Source: Tenacibaculum discolor (GTDB taxonomy: Bacteria; Bacteroidota; Bacteroidia; Flavobacteriales; Flavobacteriaceae). From it: DNA of 64,000 nt. The position numbers and the translations under genes are program-made. Location: positions 124,001 through 188,000 of the forward strand of contig NZ_RCCS01000008.1 in NCBI RefSeq assembly GCF_003664185.1, read 5' to 3'. Of the stretch, positions 18,351 to 25,825 are shown piece after piece (position 1 is the stretch's first letter; the number at the start of each line of letters is the position of its first letter). The notes below the pieces were generated by a model. That model did no database searches and was not told where the DNA came from. It saw nothing but the letters and a program-made list of their open reading frames with translations.

Positions 18351-19260
18351 GACCAAAAAAAGTACCTCCAATTATGTAGACTTTACCAATTATTTACAAA
18401 CCCTCGGTTATACCGAAAAAACCATAGAAACGAAACTAAGAGAAGTCATCAGCTTTACGAACTGGTGTAGCTCAAAAGGCATCACTGTATACACCATTAC
18501 TTACCGAAGTTCATTAGAATACATTAACTACTTAAAAAATCAAAAGAACAGTAAGAGCACTATCAATGGTAAACTAGCACATTTACGTACGTATTTTAAT
18601 TACCTAACAAACGGAGGGCATCGAAAAGACAATCCTGTTGAGAATACCACCATCAAAGGAACACCTGAACCACTTAGCTACACCATCTTAGATACAGAAG
18701 AACTAGAAGATCTGTATTACAGTTTTGAAACCGAAAATATAGATAACTCATATCGCAGATTAACCGCCAAACGCAATAAGATTATTGTTGGCTTTATGGT
18801 ATATCAAGGGCTTAGTACCAGTGACCTTAAAGGACTTTTGTTAGAACATCTACAACTCAGCAAAGGAAAGATCTATATACCTGTTTGCAATCGTAGCAAC
18901 TCACGAACTTTAGAATTAAAAGCGTGGCAAATAATGGAACTTATCGAGTATACCAATGAAATAAGACCTTTACTCATAAAGAGTGTAAGAAACCCTGTAG
19001 ATTATCGTCAGCTTTTTCCTTATGGTGCTCAGTTCAATCTTTTAAAAGAACTCTTTAAAAAGCTAAAAAGATACAATCAAAAAGTAAGCAGTATCAAACA
19101 GATACGAGCCTCAGTCATTACCCATTGGTTAAAACAATATAATTTACGAAAGGTTCAATATTTAGCAGGTCATCGTCATATAAGTTCTACAGAGCGTTAC
19201 CTGCAAGACGATTTAGAAAACCTACACGATATAGTAAACAACTTCCACCCGATAAGCTAA
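18343..19260 (+). CDS. Tyrosine recombinase-family protein with degenerate active site
   Basis: The 305-residue protein has the same two-domain layout as its upstream neighbour. The first catalytic Arg is replaced in YQGLSTSDLKGL (Ser where GLR is usual). The HxxR box reads IKQIRASVITHW, keeping Arg but not His. GHRHISSTERYLQ keeps the later His/Tyr region. It may be a non-catalytic architectural subunit or a divergent enzyme. Translation is coupled to the complete recombinase by an 8-base overlap. Confidence 0.8.
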   Translation: MNKTKKSTSNYVDFTNYLQTLGYTEKTIETKLREVISFTNWCSSKGITVYTITYRSSLEYINYLKNQKNSKSTINGKLAHLRTYFNYLTNGGHRKDNPVENTTIKGTPEPLSYTILDTEELEDLYYSFETENIDNSYRRLTAKRNKIIVGFMVYQGLSTSDLKGLLLEHLQLSKGKIYIPVCNRSNSRTLELKAWQIMELIEYTNEIRPLLIKSVRNPVDYRQLFPYGAQFNLLKELFKKLKRYNQKVSSIKQIRASVITHWLKQYNLRKVQYLAGHRHISSTERYLQDDLENLHDIVNNFHPIS

Positions 19261-19537
19261 AAAGCAAATTATACAAAGGGACATCTGCTTAGAAGGTAGA
19301 CGGCCTATGGTGGATGGATATGGTTATTGAGCGTAGTCGAAATAAGCCTACACTTACCACCGCATCTGTACTTTATGGCATCCAAGGCTATTACAGCATA
19401 TTGTTTTTTGCATCGTCCATCGCTCATTCCACACACAAAAATCTGCAAGCAGTATTTTTGTACGCTCCATGTATCCACGTAAAAAAACAAAAAGCTGTAG
19501 CCAACGCACTAGCCATAAACTACCCAAAGCTATGTTA

Positions 19538-19597
19538 ACATAACGGGCAGTTATAGTCCTCTTACGCTCCTCTCCAGGGTCTATAACTCCATTATGT
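19538..19597. other. Bipartite hairpin in the non-coding region
   Basis: Outer arms ACATAA / TTATGT and inner arms AGTTATAG / CTATAACT pair perfectly, separated by unequal unpaired bases (5 on the left, 3 on the right), with a 24-base loop. This two-box geometry with asymmetric spacers resembles folded single-strand recombination sites such as attC, without matching the attC consensus. Confidence 0.55.
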
Positions 19598-19665
19598 ATA
19601 AATAGCCGCTTCCAGCCCCAGCACGCCACCGCTACTGCCAGCGCACTACGTTTAGAATATTATAG

Positions 19666-19683
19666 TTGCTACGCAAATAGCAA
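19666..19683. other. Small perfect hairpin
   Basis: TTGCTA-CGCAAA-TAGCAA, a 6-bp stem with a 6-base loop, without a following T-run, so it is not a terminator. Confidence 0.5.
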
Positions 19684-19727
19684 GGTGTGTTTTAAGACCC
19701 TAAAAACATGATTAAACGGATGCCACC

Positions 19728-19852
19728 GCACCGAATTTGCATACAAAAAGCGTCGCAAAATCCTCGCTTGCTACAAGTGTTCGCAAGCTCACATCTTTGC
19801 TAGTTTTTGCACACAACTCGTTCTATCGACCTCCAGAACCACAATCCGGTGC
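19728..19852. other. 125-bp nested inverted repeat
   Basis: Three pairs of arms nest in order: GCACCG (19728) with CGGTGC (19847), CAAAAA (19744) with TTTTTG (19804), and GCTTGC (19766) with GCAAGC (19783), around an 11-base loop. The order and spacing support one folded element in RNA or single-stranded DNA, placed 10 bases before the first 25-bp direct repeat. Confidence 0.55.
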
Positions 19853-19862
19853 TCTAAGCAGA

Positions 19863-19887
19863 ATGAAAAACAAGCCATTTTAAAAAC
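19863..19887 (+). repeat. 25-bp direct repeat, left copy
   Basis: ATGAAAAACAAGCCATTTTA followed by AAAAC, identical to 20446-20470. Both copies are followed by 12 unrelated bases and then GCCAC. The pair brackets the DUF2188 gene, its leader and terminator (583-base offset). Confidence 0.8.
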
Positions 19888-20157
19888 GTACAAGTATCTG
19901 CCACCACGTCAGTATATTAACCTTCAATTTTAAAGGTGTTTACAAAAAGTGCCAGTATGACAATTAAAATAATTTGGATAAGTTTTTGAGATGAAAAAAT
20001 CAGGCTTTTGAAAAGGATTTTTGAGCCTGACTTTAAGTAAAAAATTGTTCTTGTAGGGAGAGCAAATATATAAACTTTACTTAAAATAAAAAGTTAAAAA
20101 TCCTTAAGGGGATTAGTCTCTCTCTTATGGTATGAGACAAAGGATAAAACAAGTGAA

Positions 20158-20391
20158 ATGGCTGAAAGAAAAACCTATCACGTAACAAAAAATCCTGATG
20201 GTACTTGGAAAGGAAAAGTTCAAAATGGTGAAAGAGCTTCCGTAGTTGGAGACACTAAAGCAGACGTTGTTAAAAAAACGATTGAGTTAGCCAAAAATCA
20301 ACAAAACACACAAGTTATCATTCATAAAAAAGATGGTGAGTTCCAAGAAGAAAGAACTTACGGAAATGACCCACATCCACCAAAAGGGTAA
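20158..20391 (+). CDS. DUF2188-family small protein
   Basis: The 77-residue protein has the DUF2188 pattern: KTYHVTKNPDGTWKGK, then KADVVKKTIELAKNQ and QVIIHKKDGEFQEERTYG, ending in a short Pro-rich tail. The family is small, widespread and without established function. It is a complete stand-alone unit with its own leader and terminator, bracketed by 25-bp direct repeats, so it could be a mobile cassette. Confidence 0.85.
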   Translation: MAERKTYHVTKNPDGTWKGKVQNGERASVVGDTKADVVKKTIELAKNQQNTQVIIHKKDGEFQEERTYGNDPHPPKG

Positions 20392-20406
20392 TCTTTTTTA
20401 AAAACT

Positions 20407-20435
20407 AAGGGGAATATTTATAAGGTGTTCCCCTT
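20407..20435 (+). terminator. Intrinsic terminator of the DUF2188 gene
   Basis: Stem AAGGGGAA / TTCCCCTT with a 13-base loop followed by a T-run, 15 bases after the stop codon. Confidence 0.8.
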
Positions 20436-20445
20436 TTTAATTTAT

Positions 20446-20470
20446 ATGAAAAACAAGCCATTTTAAAAAC
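20446..20470 (+). repeat. 25-bp direct repeat, right copy
   Basis: Identical to 19863-19887, again followed after 12 unrelated bases by GCCAC. It lies 10 bases after the DUF2188 terminator. Confidence 0.8.
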
Positions 20471-20542
20471 TTAGGATTACCAGCCACACCAACTACCTCT
20501 AAATCCTAAATTTTTAAAACGCTTACCATATAAAAAAACTCC

Positions 20543-20573
20543 TTGACATGGTTTTTATAATACAATAACTTTG
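20543..20573 (+). promoter_or_regulatory. Promoter of the 126-residue gene
   Basis: TTG at 20543 (in TTGACA) and TAACTTTG at 20566-20573 are separated by 20 bases, close to the Bacteroidetes -33/-7 arrangement. The ATG at 20596 follows. Confidence 0.65.
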
Positions 20574-20595
20574 TAAAAACTAAAGCAAAAATACT

Positions 20596-20976
20596 ATGGA
20601 TGGAATGAGTTACGAATACCTAATAAGAAAAGCCTATAACTGTGGGCGTGGTGGTGCAAGCGGAAATGCAGAAGCAGGATATTACAGAGATTTAGAAGTC
20701 GCTGAAAGAGCTATCGAAATACAAAACTCTATGCTATCTTTAAATGAATTAAAATATGAGTTTAGAGTAGCCGCATCAAGAGTTAGTAACAATATAGGTA
20801 CTGCAATACGATACGTTATAAATACCCATTATTTTACAGAGCAAACCGAAGAATACAAAGAGAAGTTAGAAAAACTGAAAGCTGAAATATCTCTGTGTAT
20901 AGACAAAAAGATTATAGATAAAGTAATCGAGGAAACTCATGACGTATTTAGAAAACTAGACTTAAAAATGGGGTAA
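20596..20976 (+). CDS. Uncharacterised 126-residue helical protein
   Basis: I do not recognise this family. The protein is cytoplasmic and mostly helical by composition, with a Gly-rich segment near the start (CGRGGASGNAEAGYYRD) and a Lys/Glu-rich helix (about 80-100). It has its own promoter and lies between the DUF2188 unit and a minus-strand gene within accessory DNA. Confidence 0.6.
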   Translation: MDGMSYEYLIRKAYNCGRGGASGNAEAGYYRDLEVAERAIEIQNSMLSLNELKYEFRVAASRVSNNIGTAIRYVINTHYFTEQTEEYKEKLEKLKAEISLCIDKKIIDKVIEETHDVFRKLDLKMG

Positions 20977-21072
20977 TATATTATAGCTTATATATAGACA
21001 ACTCCTACATGAGCCGTATATAAGCCGTATATGTTCCGACTTAGGTCGAGTGCTAGTGCTATATATCTCCAC

Positions 21073-21100
21073 AAAAAAAGCACCCTCAATCGAGGATGCT
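21073..21100 (-). terminator. Intrinsic terminator of the 264-residue minus-strand gene
   Basis: On the minus strand the imperfect stem AGCATCCTC / GAGGGTGCT with an GATT loop is followed by a T-run, 27 bases beyond the stop codon of the gene. Confidence 0.7.
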
Positions 21101-21127
21101 AGTACAACAAAAAAGTTGTTAATCGAA

Positions 21128-21922
21128 CTAAAATACGTTGGTAACCTTCATCGTATTACCTTGCGATAAAATGTAATCCGTACCGCCTACCTGTTGGTAG
21201 AACTCAATACCCAAACAAGAGATAACGCTTACTTCTGCATCAGTAACCACGCCCCCTGGTATGGTAGCTGTCAACGTGATAGCAGAGCTATTACTACCCA
21301 AAGGCTTTACTGTATCACTTGCCACAATACCAATGCTGTTTTGCTCAACAACTACAGGCTCGTAAGTACTTGCTCCCTCATCGTATGTGTAGTCAGAAAC
21401 TAACCCCACCGCAGCTACTAACTTAAAATGAGTAGCTCCTGTAGGTGCAACAATAAAATTAGCAGGTGTAAAAGCAGGAATATCGTAAGTAACCTCATTA
21501 CGGTCAGCATTAATACTAGCGGTATAAGGGGCTGTAAAAACCGAGGTTAAACTTAACTTATTGTTTAAATCTAACCCCGCTAACAACTCTTTGTTCGCTG
21601 AAAGTGTTATAGGCCTTTTACCTCTAACTCCTGCACCTTTTAGGTTAATAGTCTTAAAAATCTTTGTCAACTGTGCAGCTAATCTGCTACCTGCCATGAT
21701 CTGAAGTACACCACTCAAAGCGGTTCTTAATGCCTTACCAACCTTGGCAGCTCCACCAAACTCGGTATTGTTCTCTCTCGTACGTGCAAAGTTTGGGTCA
21801 CTTTGTATACGTTCCTTTGTAGGTCCTCCAGCCATACGGGCTAAATACTCTCCATTAGAAGTGTAAAACGATACACCACCAATATTACCTACTAACTTAA
21901 TTAATCCTTTTTGCTTACTCAT
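21128..21922 (-). CDS. Conserved Bacteroidetes protein of unknown function, island-associated
   Basis: The 264-residue protein has no signal peptide. Its N-terminus (QKGLIKLVGNIGGVSFYTSN, then LARMAGGPTKERIQSDP and RTRENNTEFGGAAKVGKALR) belongs to a family I have seen repeatedly in Bacteroidetes accessory regions, with no function known to me. The C-terminal half is beta-rich (AITLTATIPGGVVTDAEVSV), like a structural or carbohydrate-binding fold. Its composition is less AT-rich than its neighbours. It has its own terminator. Confidence 0.7.
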   Translation of the reverse strand: MSKQKGLIKLVGNIGGVSFYTSNGEYLARMAGGPTKERIQSDPNFARTRENNTEFGGAAKVGKALRTALSGVLQIMAGSRLAAQLTKIFKTINLKGAGVRGKRPITLSANKELLAGLDLNNKLSLTSVFTAPYTASINADRNEVTYDIPAFTPANFIVAPTGATHFKLVAAVGLVSDYTYDEGASTYEPVVVEQNSIGIVASDTVKPLGSNSSAITLTATIPGGVVTDAEVSVISCLGIEFYQQVGGTDYILSQGNTMKVTNVF

Positions 21923-22020
21923 AACATAAAGATTTAGAGGCTCACCTTAAAAAGATAAGCGGGTTACACAATAAAAAAGCTTGGACTAGTCATAGCAAAT
22001 TGGTTAGCAAACCAACGTAA

Positions 22021-22152
22021 CATGGTTACATAAAACACAACTTCAAAAACGGTGCTAAACTCACAAAAGAAATGTTAAAGTTTAGTTGTAAGGTAGTTGG
22101 CAAAAAATTATCTTTGGTCTACGATAATGCAGGCGGGACGTTCTTTTTATAA
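22021..22152 (+). pseudogene. Possible C-terminal remnant of a lost gene
   Basis: A 43-codon frame without an initial Met ends at TAA 22150-22152 and contains FKNGAKLTKEMLKFSCKVVG and LSLVYDNAGGTFFL. It directly precedes the broken RHS tip, so it could be the tail of a previous toxin or immunity gene. No family is recognised. Confidence 0.25.
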
Positions 22153-22208
22153 AAATTGTATATGTAGTCTATGAAAAAAGGGTATGCGGAGAAAAAAAAC
22201 GCTGTAAC

Positions 22209-23969
22209 TTGTTTAACTTTACTATCAACTACAACAAGCCGCAAAATGGTGCTACGCCGCTGTTTAACGGGAATATAAGCGAAACTTCTTGGAATACGTT
22301 AAACGTAGATACTAGTACTAGAGGATATAAATATAGCTATGATGCACTGAACAGAATTACAGCAGCCACAGGCGATGCAGGCGGAAATTATAACGTATCA
22401 GGAATCACTTACGACAAGAATGGTAATATCCAAAGCTTAAACCGAAATGGTTGGCAAAACAGTGCTACATTTACCGATATGGATAAGTTAGTGTACTGGT
22501 ATGGCAATGGAAATAGGTTAAATTATGTTACTGATGGAGGTAATAATAATTACGGGTTTAAAGACGGTAATAAGGTAGGTAATGATTATGATTACGATGC
22601 CAATGGTAATATGATTAAGGACTTAAATAAAAATATTACCTCAATCACCTATAATCATTTAAACTTACCTTTAGAAATAAAGGTTAACAACTCCGATAGT
22701 CAAAAGATAAACTATACATACGATGCAATAGGTACTAAACTAAGAAAAGTTATTAATGACAATGGCAATATTACTACCTTAGATTATGACAATGGGTATA
22801 CTTATGAAAATGATGAGTTACAATATTTTCCGACTGAAGAAGGGTATGTAAAGAAAGATAATACAGGGTTTAAGTATGTATACCAATACAAAGACCACTT
22901 AGGAAATGTTAGATTATCCTATACAGATAATAACAATGATGGTATTATACAAACTTCAGGTACTAGTTCAGAAATAATAGAGGAAAATCATTTTTATCCT
23001 TTTGGTTTAAAACATAAGGGGTATAATGGTAATGTTTCTTCTATTGGGAATTCTGTGGCTCAGAAGTTTAAATTTAATGGCAAGGAATTTGAACAATCAT
23101 TAGGGTTAAATTTATATGAGTATGGAGCGAGAATGTATGACCCTTCTACTGCTTTATTTACATCAATTGACCCTAAAGCTGATGTTTACAGTAATCAATC
23201 TCCTTATATTTACGCAGCAAATAATCCTATTTTCTATGAAGAGAAAAATGGAGAGTTTCCATTACCTCCAGGGTGGAAGAAGTTTGCTAGAGCTGCATTA
23301 AATTATTTAGGTGATGCAACCAAGGGGAGCTCAGTTTCTCAGCTTTATGTTGGTTGGATGAGTGCTGGTGTAGAAAGTTTATCAGATACACAAACTGACT
23401 CTGAAGATTATGCAAATAGGACAGCAACAGGTATAGCTCAAGCAATGGATGGAGATTATAAAAGTGCAGCTATAAACCTTAATGTTGAAGGTGCTGGTGA
23501 TATGGCGGCTATGAATACCACAGTACAAGCTGCTAAAAATGGCGATATGCAAGCTGCTGGAGGATTAGCTTATACTGCTACAGCAGCAGTTGCTTCAGTT
23601 GTTACCCCAGCTAAGTCTAAAGGGAAATTATCTGGGCCTAAAGTAAAAACAATTACAATAGACGCAAAGAAACACCCTCAATCTGCAACTCACTTAAGAG
23701 AAGCTATGAATGCTGGAAAGCCAAATGTAGGTGTTGTTGATAGAGCGGGAGCATCAAAAAGAAGAAGAGCTCATTTAAAAGGAACAAAAACGAAGAAAGG
23801 GATGGATAGAGATGAAGCTCCTCCAGCTGTAATTAACACAGGACAAGCTGCTAGTGTTAAGTTAATAAATAGCTCTGATAATAGAGGGGCTGGTTCATCA
23901 ATTGGACATCAATTAAGAGGAGTTAAAAATGGAACACAGGTTAGAATAATTCCTATTAACGAGAATTAA
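22209..23969 (+). pseudogene. Orphan RHS tip with NucA/NucB-type nuclease toxin end (5'-truncated)
   Basis: The frame opens at a TTG within sequence nearly identical to the complete RHS gene from 13003 on (LFNFTINYNKPQNGATPLFN in both). Everything upstream, including signal peptide and DUF6443, is missing, and upstream homology stops abruptly at 22207. It keeps about 310 residues of RHS core to GARMYDPSTALFTSIDPKAD, then a new tip. The last 95 residues (HPQSATHLREAMNAGKP, VVDRAGASKRRRAHLKG, DRDEAPPA, SSDNRGAGSSIGHQLR) match the NucA/NucB DNase family. It is probably a silent tip that can recombine onto the complete gene. Confidence 0.85.
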
Positions 23970-23980
23970 ACATTTAGATA

Positions 23981-24586
23981 ATGAAACATTTAGAAAAAAA
24001 CAAAGAGCTAGATTTTATACCAGAAAAATTTGAAAGTGAAATTATTTATGGTGAAGATAAAGAGTATATGAGTTTTTTGAAAATTCATAATGGTGGATAT
24101 TTTTATGGGAATTCCCTACATATATTTGGAGAAAGCAAGAACCATAATTACCATGATATAATATATTTAAATAGTTTATATAGCCGTTTTTATGGTGAGT
24201 TAACGAAAGGTATTATCTTTTTTGCTGAAGATATTTTAGGTAATATTTATGGGTTTCATAATGAAGGTGTAGCTTATTTTAATATTGAAACTTCAGATTA
24301 TGAAATTATTTGTAAAGATTTTAAAAGCTGGATAAAAGAAATTAATAATGATTTGTCATATTATACGGGGAAAGATTTTTTACTTGATTTACCTAAAGAG
24401 GATAAAATTAGCTTAGCATTAGGTAAGCGTTTAGGGGCTAAATATCCATTTGTATTAGGAGGTGACTATGAAACAAGTAATTTTATTTTAAAAGATTTTG
24501 AAGAAAATATAGAGTATAATTCATCTATAGCAAAACAGATAGTTAATTTACCAGATGGAACGCCTATAAAAATTGACATCAAGTAA
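23981..24586 (+). CDS. SMI1/KNR4-family immunity protein
   Basis: This 201-residue cytoplasmic protein lies 11 bases after the orphan toxin tip. It has the SMI1/KNR4 layout: EYMSFLKIHNGGYFYGNSLH near residues 28-48, then IIFFAEDILGNIYGFHNEG and a Trp-containing helix (FKSWIKEI). The superfamily is the commonest immunity fold for bacterial nuclease toxins, and it should bind and block the NucA/NucB-type tip. Keeping it with a silent tip is typical of stored toxin-immunity cassettes. Confidence 0.85.
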   Translation: MKHLEKNKELDFIPEKFESEIIYGEDKEYMSFLKIHNGGYFYGNSLHIFGESKNHNYHDIIYLNSLYSRFYGELTKGIIFFAEDILGNIYGFHNEGVAYFNIETSDYEIICKDFKSWIKEINNDLSYYTGKDFLLDLPKEDKISLALGKRLGAKYPFVLGGDYETSNFILKDFEENIEYNSSIAKQIVNLPDGTPIKIDIK

Positions 24587-24659
24587 TGATGCGATGGAAA
24601 ATGGTATAGCTTCTGTTAAAAACAATGCACCAAATGCTACTGTAGAAGATAATTCTTAG
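24582..24659 (+). pseudogene. Possible remnant of another toxin tip
   Basis: A 25-codon frame, out of frame with the immunity gene and overlapping its end, reads SNDAMENGIASVKNNAPNA then TVEDNS and stops at 24657-24659. It looks like the extreme C-terminus of a toxin, but it is too short to be certain. Confidence 0.25.
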
Positions 24660-24709
24660 TAGTGAAGTAACATAATTAAAACAAGCAAGAAGATGGACTT
24701 AGGTTCATC

Positions 24710-24899
24710 GGTAGTGTAGTAAAATAGTGCTTATTGAAAATAAGGTTTGATTTTATTTAAAAATCAAGAGATTAAATAAAGATACCGTTCTAAAATGAAC
24801 GGTAGGTAGTGTAGTAAAATAGTACTTATTAAAAATAAGGTTTTATTTTATTTAAAAATCAATAAGTTAAATAAAGATGCCGTTCTAAAAAGGACGGCA
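24710..24899. repeat. Two tandem copies of a 95-bp non-coding unit
   Basis: Copies at 24710-24804 and 24805-24899 both begin GGTAGTGTAGTAAAATAGT, share TTATTTAAAAATCAA in the middle, and end with a hairpin (ACCGTTC / GAACGGT in copy 1, GATGCCGTTCT / AGGACGGCATC in copy 2). The opening motif recurs in part at 24966, just before the IS1 transposase. Confidence 0.85.
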
Positions 24900-24905
24900 T
24901 CTTTT
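24876..24905 (+). terminator. Terminator-like hairpin at the end of repeat copy 2
   Basis: An 11-bp stem GATGCCGTTCT / AGGACGGCATC (one G-U pair) followed by TTTT. It would end transcription from the immunity gene side. Confidence 0.65.
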
Positions 24906-24959
24906 GTCATTTGAAATAGTAAATATTCATTAGAAACTATTAAATCTAAGTTTCTTCCC

Positions 24960-25674
24960 GCTTCATGTAGTAAATTAGCACCTAAAAAAAGCTATGAATT
25001 GTACAAAGTGTAATTCTTCCAATTCTATTAGAAAAGGGTTACAAAATAATAAGCAGCGGTTTTACTGTAAAAATTGCAAGAAATATTTTCAATCAGATTA
25101 TAGATATCAAGCATACAAAACAGAAACAAATGATTTCATAAAAAAATTACTTAAAGAAGGTTGTGGAGTCAGAAGTATTAGTCGAATACTGAACATTTCT
25201 AGTAAAACTGTTTTATCAAGAATTCTAAAAGTAAGTAAAAAGGTTAAGATTCCATACTTTAATACCTTTGGGTGCAAATTTGAAATTGATGAAATGTGGA
25301 GTTTTATTGGTAACAAGAAAAATGTTACTTGGATAACCTATGTGTTAGAAAGAGAAACAAAAAGTATTATAGACTTCTATGTGGGTAGAAAATCAAAAGA
25401 AACAATAAAACCTTTAATTAATAAAGTTCTCTTACTTCAACCGAGTAAAATTTACACCGATAAATTGAATATTTATCCAAGTTTAATTCCCAAAAAAATT
25501 CATAAACAATTTCAGTATTGCACGAACAGAATTGAGCGAATGAATTTGAATTTAAGAACACATATGAAACGGTTAAGTAGAAAAACGATTTGCTTTACAA
25601 GAAATCAAAAATATTTAGAAGCACATTTAAAAATCTATTTCTGGACTTAAAATGTGTTTTTAACATATCACACC
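24960..25674 (+). mobile_element. IS1-family insertion sequence (ends approximate)
   Basis: A complete transposase gene is flanked by weakly related inverted ends: ATGTAGTAAATTAGCACC near 24965 and, read on the minus strand, GGTGTGATATGTTAAAAAC ending at 25674. I found no target-site duplication. If the left end is instead one of the GGTAGTGTAG copies (24710 or 24805), the element includes the 95-bp repeats. Confidence 0.6.
24994..25650 (+). CDS. IS1-family transposase, intact
   Basis: The 218-residue protein has an N-terminal zinc ribbon (CTKC ... CKNCKKYF), an HTH (GVRSISRILNISSKTVLSRI), and the IS1 DDE-type catalytic domain with FEIDEMWSF, IYTDKLNIYP and the signature NRIERMNLNLRTHMKRLSRK. 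It is in one uninterrupted frame without the programmed frameshift of classical IS1. It catalyses transposition and appears intact. Confidence 0.92.
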   Translation: MNCTKCNSSNSIRKGLQNNKQRFYCKNCKKYFQSDYRYQAYKTETNDFIKKLLKEGCGVRSISRILNISSKTVLSRILKVSKKVKIPYFNTFGCKFEIDEMWSFIGNKKNVTWITYVLERETKSIIDFYVGRKSKETIKPLINKVLLLQPSKIYTDKLNIYPSLIPKKIHKQFQYCTNRIERMNLNLRTHMKRLSRKTICFTRNQKYLEAHLKIYFWT

Positions 25675-25825
25675 CTTTAATTTACTGAAAACAAACCCAC
25701 TATCCTCTCTCCTATTTTTTCGTTAATAAAAAGCAAATAAAAACCCTTTTTACAGACGCTGAATATAGTATTTTCGCACCCTTTCTTACAGGAAAAAATT
25801 ACATTTCAAGGGCACGAGAACAACT

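Larger units (their letters stand above)
19261..20157. other. About 0.9 kb non-coding, hairpin-rich region downstream of the recombinases
   Basis: No convincing gene is seen; short open frames here are on both strands, overlap one another and look like nothing known. The first 600 bases are visibly richer in G+C than the flanks and contain several hairpins (19538-19597, 19666-19683, 19728-19852). The last 250 bases return to AT-rich sequence before DUF2188. From memory, similar stretches occur in islands of other marine Flavobacteriaceae; I cannot verify that here. Confidence 0.6.
15294..20976. mobile_element. Probable integrative element: repressor, ATPase, recombinase pair, structured DNA, cargo
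   Basis: A divergent repressor, ATPase, paired tyrosine recombinases and small cargo genes sit between a complete RHS toxin locus and an orphan RHS tip. The ends are uncertain: I found no att pair spanning the whole region, only 25-bp direct repeats at 19863 and 20446. The given limits enclose the genes that seem to belong; the 264-residue gene up to 21922 may also be included. Confidence 0.5.

Noticed and set aside
19305..19629. Open frames of 61, 74 and 91 residues on both strands in the non-coding region
   Set aside because: They overlap each other in opposite directions, lack plausible start signals, show no known motifs and coincide with hairpin-rich DNA.
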